Source: an uncultured Bdellovibrionales bacterium (lineage in GTDB: Bacteria; Bdellovibrionota; FAC87; UBA2466). Taken from it: a DNA stretch of 19,737 nt. Below the pieces are notes generated by a model. That model was not told the DNA's origin and did not search any database. It worked only from the letters and a program-made list of their open reading frames with translations. The stretch covers positions 1 to 19,737 of the forward strand of contig CALCZU010000006.1 of the NCBI GenBank assembly GCA_937903155.1. Direction: 5' to 3'. Position 1 is the first letter of the stretch, and each line of letters starts with the position of its first letter. This document shows positions 1-5,605 of the stretch, one piece after another. The translations under genes and the position numbers were made by a program.

Positions 1-1277
1 TATTGAGTGAATCCCTTCGATGTACTGAGCGCTTTGTCGACAGCGTCCTTTGCCATCAGGCGGTAGGTTGTCCATTTTCCGCCTGTGATGGTCACGAGCC
101 CAGAATCGCTGACTAAAATCGTGTGATCTCGTGAGAGCTTCGACGTCCCGGCAGCTTCAGCATTTGAAACGAGGGGCCGAAGTCCCGACCATTTTGCGAG
201 GACATTTTGTTTCTGCGGAGGGTGAGCGTAGTAAGGGGCTGCTTGATTGAGGATGAAATCGACGTCCTCTGGAGTTGCTTTGGGGTTCGCCGAAAGTGTC
301 GCGGGGCAATCGGTTGTTCCAATCAGTGTGTGATTTCGGAACGGGAGAATAAACAAAACTCTTCCATCTGCGGTTTTTGGAATCAGAATTCCGGCTTTGG
401 GTGCTGGGAATTGGGTGTCTAGAACGATGTGTGCTCCAGAACTTAAAGAAAGAATGGGTTTGTAATTCGGATCGTCAATTTTGCGAATCGTGTCGCAAAA
501 GGGTCCTGTGGCATTGATGACGGATTTAGTTCGAATAGAGAAAACGCTTTGTTCGAGTTCGTCTCTCACTTTAACGGCGCAGATTTTCCCGGCGCTGTCC
601 TTTGTGAAGTCTACGAGCGAGAGATGATTGGCGATACTAGCGCCTTTTTCTTGTGCAGTGAGCGCGATCGCTAGATTCATTCGCGAGTCGTCGAATTTTC
701 CATCGTAGTACTGGATTCCGCCTTTGAGCCCATTTGGATTCATCATCGGATAACGTTCTAGGAGGCGTTTTCGGGAGAGTCTTTTACTTCCGGGAAGTCC
801 GTCTCTTCCGGCGAGCCATTCGTAAAGTTTGAGTCCGATCGCTAGGTAAAATAGTTGGAACCAATTGTAGCAAGGAGTGACTAAGGCCATGGGTTCGGAT
901 AAATGGCCTGCGTTCTTAAAGAAATGTCTTCGTTCGTGAAGTGCTTCGTAAACGAGCTTTAAAATTCCGAAATCAAAAGTTTTGACGGCTTGTTCGAGGT
1001 AACGAACGCCTCCATGAGGCATTTTGCTGGAACGGCTGGAGGTTCCGGACGAGAAATCTTCGCGGTCGATTAGAGCGGTTTTGAGCTCTCGAGAGGCGGC
1101 ATCGAGTGCGGCTCCTGCGCCGCTCGCGCCTCCACCGATCACTAAAACGTCAAAGCTTTCCGTCTTCAGCCGCTCGATGTTTTTTTCGCGATCGAGTTTT
1201 ACTGCGGGCGAGGACACGATTTCGGAGAAGGTGATTGTTTTTACTTGGCCAGATCGTCTGTTTCTTAGAATTGCCAC
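1..1277 (-). CDS. glpD: Glycerol-3-phosphate dehydrogenase, FAD-dependent (partial, 3' end off the left edge)
   Basis: Oxidises sn-glycerol 3-phosphate to dihydroxyacetone phosphate at the inner membrane and passes electrons to quinone. I translated the reverse strand through to base 1 and the frame stays open for 425 codons. About 40 residues in is the FAD dinucleotide-binding motif FDVLVIGGGASGAG, followed by LDAASRELKTALIDREDFSSG-type sequence, GTSSRSSK and HGGVRYLEQAV, all hallmarks of GlpD. Near the edge is TITGGKWTTYRLMAKDAVD, the conserved stretch before the C-terminal domain. Family members are about 500-560 residues, so roughly 100 residues lie outside. The start is uncertain: GTG at 1277 is the first in-frame start after an upstream TAA, GTG at 1217 is an alternative, and neither has a clear Shine-Dalgarno sequence. 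It is separated from xthA by a palindromic repeat, so it is probably transcribed separately. Confidence 0.93.
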   Translation of the reverse strand, partial: MAILRNRRSGQVKTITFSEIVSSPAVKLDREKNIERLKTESFDVLVIGGGASGAGAALDAASRELKTALIDREDFSSGTSSRSSKMPHGGVRYLEQAVKTFDFGILKLVYEALHERRHFFKNAGHLSEPMALVTPCYNWFQLFYLAIGLKLYEWLAGRDGLPGSKRLSRKRLLERYPMMNPNGLKGGIQYYDGKFDDSRMNLAIALTAQEKGASIANHLSLVDFTKDSAGKICAVKVRDELEQSVFSIRTKSVINATGPFCDTIRKIDDPNYKPILSLSSGAHIVLDTQFPAPKAGILIPKTADGRVLFILPFRNHTLIGTTDCPATLSANPKATPEDVDFILNQAAPYYAHPPQKQNVLAKWSGLRPLVSNAEAAGTSKLSRDHTILVSDSGLVTITGGKWTTYRLMAKDAVDKALSTSKGFTQ

Positions 1278-1285
1278 GTGCTTAT

Positions 1286-1291
1286 GTTATA
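1286..1291 (-). promoter_or_regulatory. Candidate -10 element for glpD
   Basis: On the minus strand TATAAC lies 8 bases before the GTG at 1277. No good -35 hexamer lies 16-18 bases upstream, where the sequence is the end of the palindromic repeat. If the element is real, transcription would begin at or next to the GTG, giving a leaderless or nearly leaderless message. This would fit the absence of a Shine-Dalgarno sequence. It is weak evidence from one hexamer. Confidence 0.25.
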
Positions 1292-1303
1292 GCCGATTTT
1301 TAT

Positions 1304-1387
1304 CGTCATTGCGAGGAGTCGCTCGCCGTTAACTAGGGCGCTCTTATGCGGCGAGATTGCTTCGTCGCTTTGCTCCTCGCAACGACG
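1304..1387. repeat. Nested palindromic intergenic repeat (REP/MITE-like)
   Basis: The outer arms CGTCATTGCGAGGAG (1304-1318) and CTCCTCGCAACGACG (1373-1387) are inverted copies with one mismatch. Inside them CTCGCCG (1322-1328) pairs with CGGCGAG (1349-1355). Read on the minus strand, the right half runs CGTTGCGAGGAGCAAAGCGACG and then GAAGCAATCTCG. From memory this closely resembles a 'CATTGCGAGGAGCGAAGCGACGAAGCAATCTC' palindrome seen in many unrelated bacterial genomes. The element fills most of the xthA-glpD gap, has no coding capacity, and could fold as a hairpin at the end of the xthA transcript. Only one copy is seen in this window. Confidence 0.75.
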
Positions 1388-1414
1388 GGTTTATAGGTTA
1401 CTTTTCGATACAAA

Positions 1415-2179
1415 TTATTTTTTTAATGTGAGCTCGATGGGGCAGTGGTCCGAGCCTTTGATTTGGGGGTGGTGTTTGACGAGTTTGATTCGGTCTTTGT
1501 AATCGTTATTTGAGATGAAGTAATCGAGGCGCCAACCGATATTTTTGTCTCGGACTCCCGGGCGATTGCTCCACCAGGTGTAGTGTCCGGGATCGGAATT
1601 GAACTGGCGGAACGTGTCTGAATATCCGGATGAAAGAAATTGAGTCATCCATGCGCGTTCCTCGGGGAGAAAACCGGCGTTTTTTTGGTTGGATTTAGGA
1701 TTCGCGAGGTCAATCTCGTTGTGGGCGATATTCATGTCTCCGCAGAGAAGAATGTTTTTGCCCTTTTTTACTTTTTTATCGAGAAAAGTTTGGATTTTAG
1801 AGCAGAATTCGAGTTTTTCTTTGAGCCTCGAATGATCGCGTCGAGAGTTAGGGAAGTAGGTGTTCACCAGGACAAAATCTTGGTACTCGAGCGAGAGCAC
1901 TCGACCTTCGCAATCAATTTCCTTGCAGCCAATACCTGTCTCGATATTGATAGGTTCTTTTTTACTGTAAATGGCGAGACCGCTGTAGCCTGGTTTTTCA
2001 GCAAAATGAAAATAGCTCGAATAACCTTTGGGAGTTCTATGATCGTCCGTCAGTTGATGGTCTTGAATTTTGATCTCTTGCAAGCAAACAAAATCGGGCT
2101 TTTCGGAAGTCAGCCATTCTGAAAAACCTTTACTCCAAACAGACCTCAGTCCATTTACATTCCAAGAAATCAGTCTCAT
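1415..2179 (-). CDS. xthA: Exodeoxyribonuclease III / AP endonuclease
   Basis: Base-excision repair nuclease of the exonuclease III family. It incises 5' of abasic sites and removes 3' blocking groups, using a divalent metal. At 254 residues it is of normal family length. Visible motifs in order are MRLISWNVNGLRS with Asn7, the metal-ligand segment CLQEIK with Glu35, TYFPNS at 107-112, LCGDMNIAHNEID with Asp148 and Asn150, the WRLDY segment at 216-220, and the C-terminal GSDHCPI with catalytic Asp244/His245. The ATG overlaps the end of the upstream secreted-protein gene by 4 bases, so translation is probably coupled. It is the last gene of the secA run; the palindromic repeat begins 27 bases past its stop codon and may end or stabilise the transcript. 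Confidence 0.96.
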   Translation of the reverse strand: MRLISWNVNGLRSVWSKGFSEWLTSEKPDFVCLQEIKIQDHQLTDDHRTPKGYSSYFHFAEKPGYSGLAIYSKKEPINIETGIGCKEIDCEGRVLSLEYQDFVLVNTYFPNSRRDHSRLKEKLEFCSKIQTFLDKKVKKGKNILLCGDMNIAHNEIDLANPKSNQKNAGFLPEERAWMTQFLSSGYSDTFRQFNSDPGHYTWWSNRPGVRDKNIGWRLDYFISNNDYKDRIKLVKHHPQIKGSDHCPIELTLKK

Positions 2180-2814
2180 TGATTGGGTTTCGCCTCTTCC
2201 AGCTGATCGGGCTTTTCACCGGGTGGCACGACTTCGAAAGGAATATCAACGCCCTTCCGTTTTAAATCTTGAGCGGCAAGTTCCAGTTTTAATCGCAGCT
2301 CTTCGACCTCTGCTTTTCGGGCAGCGACTTGCTCTTTAAGTTCTTTTACTTCGGGCGGCGAAAGGAAGAATAAGAAGTTTCCTTGTGTGATCGCGTACGC
2401 CGAATTGGCTGCGGTCACTGCGCCCCAAGCCGTTAAAGCGCCGTAATATTTATAGCGGACTAAGATCTTATTGGCGGTGTTTCCAAACCACCGGTAAAGA
2501 CGGCTGCAGTTTTGGGCAACGGGGGTAGTGGGTTCGAGCTCGTACCGATAAAGCTGACGTCCAATTAAGAACTCTGGAAAAATTCCAAGCACACTGGCGC
2601 CTCCTTTGACAGCGGCCCAAGTTTCAGAGCGTTCGGCTTTTTTGAGTTCGGTTTCCCAGAAATCGAGAGCGCCTTCTTTGGCTTTTACATCGAGTTCTAA
2701 TTTTACGTAGGCTCGTTTTTGGGCATTCAGCAAAGCGGCTGCGGCTTTGTCTTCTGCTTCGCCGGCAAAAGAGAGGTTTAAAATCAAGCCACAGATCAGG
2801 ATTACTTTAAGCAT
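2176..2814 (-). CDS. Hypothetical secreted protein with two coiled-coil segments
   Basis: I do not recognise this 212-residue protein. The N-terminus LKVILICGLILNLSFA is a short, typical Sec signal peptide with probable cleavage after Ala17. The mature part has a charged, heptad-like stretch (about 19-66) and a central Gly/Ala-rich hydrophobic region (about 110-150, including YYGALTAWGAVTAANSAYA). A second Lys/Glu/Leu-rich coiled coil follows (about 153-192), and the C-terminus is Pro/Glu-rich. The layout suggests a periplasmic or envelope-associated structural protein, perhaps a hairpin-like one that touches the membrane through the central segment. It sits 3 bases after the aminotransferase stop and overlaps xthA by 4 bases. 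Nothing in it points to an enzyme. The gene is supported by its tight spacing and signal peptide. Confidence 0.8.
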   Translation of the reverse strand: MLKVILICGLILNLSFAGEAEDKAAAALLNAQKRAYVKLELDVKAKEGALDFWETELKKAERSETWAAVKGGASVLGIFPEFLIGRQLYRYELEPTTPVAQNCSRLYRWFGNTANKILVRYKYYGALTAWGAVTAANSAYAITQGNFLFFLSPPEVKELKEQVAARKAEVEELRLKLELAAQDLKRKGVDIPFEVVPPGEKPDQLEEAKPNQ

Positions 2815-2817
2815 GTT

Positions 2818-4002
2818 TTAGCGTCCTTTAAAAAAATCTTCGAGACGATCGAAAGCTTTGGTTAATTGTTCGAGCGAGGATGCATAACTAATTCGGATGC
2901 AGTTTTCTTTGCCGAATGAACTGCCGGGGACGGCTCCGAGATAATGTTTCATGAGGAGTTCTTTACAGAACTCTCCATCAGACATTTTACGAGGAGCTAA
3001 AAACTTGCTCAAATTAATAAAGAAATAAAACGCTCCGGTGGGGCGCACGTAAGTGAGGTAGTCCGACATTTTGTCGAGTCTCGACATGCAGTAAAGACGG
3101 CGTTTATCAAATTCAGCCACCATATCGTCCACAGTTTTTGGCGGAAGTTTGGCCGCGGTAATTCCTGCCCATTGCACGAATGACGTCACGTGAGAGTTAC
3201 TCTGACTTTGTAGAGATGCCATGCGATCGATAATTTCTTTTTCTGCGATGGCCCAACCGAGGCGCCATCCCGTCATACAGTAGCTTTTAGAAAAGCCACT
3301 GATGGTAATGGTCTGACTTTTTACCTGGGGCCCGAGGGCCGCGATGCTCGTATTTTTGAGACCATCGTAGGTGATGTTTTCGTAGATCTCATCGGACATA
3401 ATCCAGAGATTTCGTTGCATGGCCCATCCGACAAGTTTCATTAAATCGTCTCGGGTGTAGGTCACGCCTGTTGGATTATTGGGGCTATTAATAATAATGC
3501 CTTTTGCATTGGGCGGAATCGCCATGCCTTTCCAGCGTTCGATATTGGGGCGGTAACCATCTTCTTCGTAAAGAGGTAGGGGAATCGTGCTGGCTCCTGC
3601 GAGCTCAATCATCGGGTTGTAACTCACCCATGCTGGAGTCGGGATCAAAATCGCATCGCCCGGATCGACGAGACATTGGAGCGTGAGATAAATTCCGTGT
3701 TTCGCGCCCGATGTCACCATGACTTCTTCAGGTTTGACTTCGTATCCGTTTTCTCTCGAAACTTTTTCGGCAATGGCTTCGCGAAGGGCGGTAAATCCTG
3801 CAGCCGGAGTGTATCGAGTGATTCCGTCGGCCATCGCCTTTGTCGCGGCATTTTGAATAATTTCAGGCGTATTAAAATCGGGTTCGCCGGCGGCTAAACT
3901 AATGACGTCATGTCCTTTGGATTTTAACTCTTGGGCTCTCGCGGCGATTTCCATAATGGAAGAGGATTTTAGTGTGTTTACTCGATTGGCGAATCTCAAC
4001 AT
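2818..4002 (-). CDS. aspC: Aspartate aminotransferase-type class I/II PLP aminotransferase
   Basis: PLP enzyme transferring an amino group between aspartate (possibly also prephenate or other amino acids) and 2-oxoglutarate in the cytoplasm. At 394 residues it has the length of subgroup Ib aspartate aminotransferases. Visible are SLAAGEPDFNTP (35-46), RYTPAAGFTALREAI for substrate and dimer contacts, INSPNNPTGV with cofactor Asn176, MSDEIYENI with Asp204 and Tyr207, and SGFSKSYCMTGWRLG with the Schiff-base Lys239. CIRISYA carries the carboxylate-binding Arg370. The ATG overlaps the end of coaD by 7 bases (ATGTTGA). Substrate range cannot be read from the sequence; a bifunctional aspartate/prephenate aminotransferase is possible because those enzymes fall in the same subgroup. 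Confidence 0.92.
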   Translation of the reverse strand: MLRFANRVNTLKSSSIMEIAARAQELKSKGHDVISLAAGEPDFNTPEIIQNAATKAMADGITRYTPAAGFTALREAIAEKVSRENGYEVKPEEVMVTSGAKHGIYLTLQCLVDPGDAILIPTPAWVSYNPMIELAGASTIPLPLYEEDGYRPNIERWKGMAIPPNAKGIIINSPNNPTGVTYTRDDLMKLVGWAMQRNLWIMSDEIYENITYDGLKNTSIAALGPQVKSQTITISGFSKSYCMTGWRLGWAIAEKEIIDRMASLQSQSNSHVTSFVQWAGITAAKLPPKTVDDMVAEFDKRRLYCMSRLDKMSDYLTYVRPTGAFYFFINLSKFLAPRKMSDGEFCKELLMKHYLGAVPGSSFGKENCIRISYASSLEQLTKAFDRLEDFFKGR

Positions 4003-4514
4003 AGGGTCTCCCGAAGTTTCTTTTCCACGTGGGAAGGTACCAGTTCATTGACGTCTCCGCCATGTGAAATCACTTCTTTAATAAGGGTTGAATTGACGAA
4101 AAAATATCGGCCTGAGGCCATGAGGAAAAAAGTTTCGAGTTCGGGGCACATTTTGCGGTTCATGAGTGCCATCTGAAATTCGTATTCAAAATCTGAGACG
4201 GCTCGTAAGCCTCTTAAGATGACAGGGATTTTGTGTTTTCTGGCGTAATTTACTAAAAGCCCGCTGTCGATATCGACTCGAACTCTCGGATCCCCTTTGA
4301 AACAGTCTTCAATGAGTTTCTTTCTCGTTTTCGCATCGAAAACTGGGCTCTTTTTTCGCGAGTGAGCCACTACAACAACAATTTCATCAAAATGAGAAAG
4401 GGCTCTTTGGATGAGATCGACGTGTCCATTGGTAATGGGATCAAACGTGCCTGCGTAGACGGCTGAGCGGGAAGTGGGCTTATTTTCTTTCTGACTTTTT
4501 TTTGCTTTCGCCAT
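3996..4514 (-). CDS. coaD: Phosphopantetheine adenylyltransferase
   Basis: Fourth step of coenzyme A synthesis: ATP plus 4'-phosphopantetheine gives dephospho-CoA and pyrophosphate. The motif AVYAGTFDPITNGHVDLI (18-35) holds the nucleotidyltransferase T/HxGH signature. GLRAVSDFEYEFQMALMN and the C-terminal FVNSTLIKEVISHGG segment (usual form ISSTxVKE) are family hallmarks. The chosen ATG at 4514 gives 172 residues, about 12 longer than usual, because of a Lys-rich tail before the first strand. No start codon lies closer to the conserved core. The first 35 bases therefore overlap the 3' end of rsmD in another frame. A further in-frame ATG at 4544 would enlarge the overlap and is less likely. 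rsmD-coaD adjacency is common in bacteria and supports both calls. Confidence 0.94.
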   Translation of the reverse strand: MAKAKKSQKENKPTSRSAVYAGTFDPITNGHVDLIQRALSHFDEIVVVVAHSRKKSPVFDAKTRKKLIEDCFKGDPRVRVDIDSGLLVNYARKHKIPVILRGLRAVSDFEYEFQMALMNRKMCPELETFFLMASGRYFFVNSTLIKEVISHGGDVNELVPSHVEKKLRETLC

Positions 4515-5016
4515 ATGCAAAATAAAGAAGCTTGGATTCTCCAACGTTTGTTTCTTTTTGGAGAGTGATGCCCTTTAGTTGTGGCAACGCTAACATCCGG
4601 GAAGGGGTTTTCACAAGTAAAATTGAGTCCTCATTTAGCTGTGAAATCACGGACGAAAAAAATCGTTCAGCCCAGTCCAAATCCCATAAATCAAAGGGAG
4701 GATCGGCAAAAACGAGGTCGTAGGTTTTCTGAGAAGAGTTTAAAAAAACAAACACGTCGTCTTCTAAGACGTTGATCTCGGAAGCTTTGTACAAGGGGTG
4801 TTTTGCAGTTTTTTGAAGTTCTCGGACCATTTGTGTATTTTTTTCGACAAACGTTACAGAAGCAGCGCTCTCTTCTAAGCAGTTAAACCCGAAGCGACCT
4901 TGGCCTGCGAAAAGCTCAAGCACATGGCTGCCTAAAAGCTGGGGTCGAAGGGAGTCGATAGCACTCTTTAACAGTCTCGCCCCGATGGGGCGCATGCCTT
5001 CAGGACTGGATTTCAC
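4480..5016 (-). CDS. rsmD: 16S rRNA (guanine966-N2)-methyltransferase RsmD, short N-terminus
   Basis: SAM-dependent methyltransferase expected to modify G966 of 16S rRNA. Visible are the SAM-binding motif VLELFAGQGRFGFN (about 33-46), the acidic loop VTFVEKN, and the catalytic-type motif FADPPFDLWDLDW (about 105-117). The length is 178 residues. The family normally starts with an extra strand pair (IIGGxxRGRxL) before RPTTDRxREAL. Here the GTG start leaves only KSSPEGMRPIGARLLKSAI ahead of the core. The frame reads back from the GTG as LKLRVAP for only six codons to a TGA at 5037-5035, and none of these codons is a usable start. In forward order they read PAVRLK, which still looks like RsmD's 'R-L-K'. 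The gene therefore seems to have lost about 15 residues against the family. The GTG lies one base after the preceding stop. Its partner coaD follows, as in many genomes. Confidence 0.85.
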   Translation of the reverse strand: MKSSPEGMRPIGARLLKSAIDSLRPQLLGSHVLELFAGQGRFGFNCLEESAASVTFVEKNTQMVRELQKTAKHPLYKASEINVLEDDVFVFLNSSQKTYDLVFADPPFDLWDLDWAERFFSSVISQLNEDSILLVKTPSRMLALPQLKGITLQKETNVGESKLLYFAYGESKKKSERK

Positions 5017-5017
5017 T

Positions 5018-5602
5018 TTAAGTCTTACTGCAGGTCACAGGCGTTGCAGTGAGAAGGACTCTGGAACCGTCTGGAAAGATTCTCCATTTCAGTTCAATGA
5101 GTCCGTTTGCGCCTGTCTGGACGGCTTTTTCCCAGATTTTTTGAAACGCTTCATCCAAGGGCGATTCGCTTCCTTCGGAAAGGGGGACTAAAACGGAAAT
5201 AGGGAGATGACAGTTTTCAATGCGGTGATTGGGGAGTGTCGCATTTGCCGTCATAAGAACTTCGCCACTCGAAACCGAAGGCTTAAAAGGCGTCTTTGCG
5301 ACCACGGGCTCTTTCATTTCGGGTTCGAGACCACCCAAGTCAGGAACCGTTTCTAAAATGGCAGCGGGAGGTGCCGCAGCTTTTTCTCCTTCTAAACTAT
5401 CGCCAAAATCGCGGATGTCTTGAAAAGCCGCTTCGCTCTCTGCATATTTGGGGGTGCCGATACTGACGTCTTCCATCTCGTTGCTCCATTCTTCAGTGCG
5501 CATAAACGGGGAAAATTTTTCGCCACATGTGCAATTGACCTGAGAAACACTTTCTTGGTGAGATACCTGAGAAAGGCAGCTAGGGCAGGTCGAAAGCATC
5601 AT
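5018..5602 (-). CDS. Zinc-ribbon protein with a YbjQ-like C-terminal domain (hypothetical)
   Basis: Uncharacterised 194-residue protein. The N-terminus has a likely zinc ribbon, CPSC (Cys6, Cys9) followed by CTC (Cys24, Cys26). An acidic, Ala/Pro-rich linker of low complexity follows (about 40-105). The last 80 residues, from LMTANATLPNHRIEN through DEAFQKIWEKAVQTGANGLIELKW to SRVLLTATPV, have the pattern of the YbjQ/UPF0145 fold: a strand, a helix with 'A...GAN.l', then strands ending in 'GTAV'-like sequence. That assignment is by eye and moderate. The start is the first of two tandem ATGs, only 3 bases after the secA stop, and its stop is one base before the rsmD GTG. Position suggests expression with secA, but no function in secretion can be inferred from the sequence. 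Confidence 0.8.
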   Translation of the reverse strand: MMLSTCPSCLSQVSHQESVSQVNCTCGEKFSPFMRTEEWSNEMEDVSIGTPKYAESEAAFQDIRDFGDSLEGEKAAAPPAAILETVPDLGGLEPEMKEPVVAKTPFKPSVSSGEVLMTANATLPNHRIENCHLPISVLVPLSEGSESPLDEAFQKIWEKAVQTGANGLIELKWRIFPDGSRVLLTATPVTCSKT

Positions 5603-5605
5603 AAG

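Noticed and set aside
1024..1332. 102-codon plus-strand frame running into the palindromic repeat
   Set aside because: It is antisense to the N-terminus of glpD, where the FAD-binding motif on the other strand is clear.
1640..2122. 160-codon open frame on the plus strand
   Set aside because: It lies entirely antisense to xthA, whose protein is fully convincing; the antisense product has no recognisable motif.
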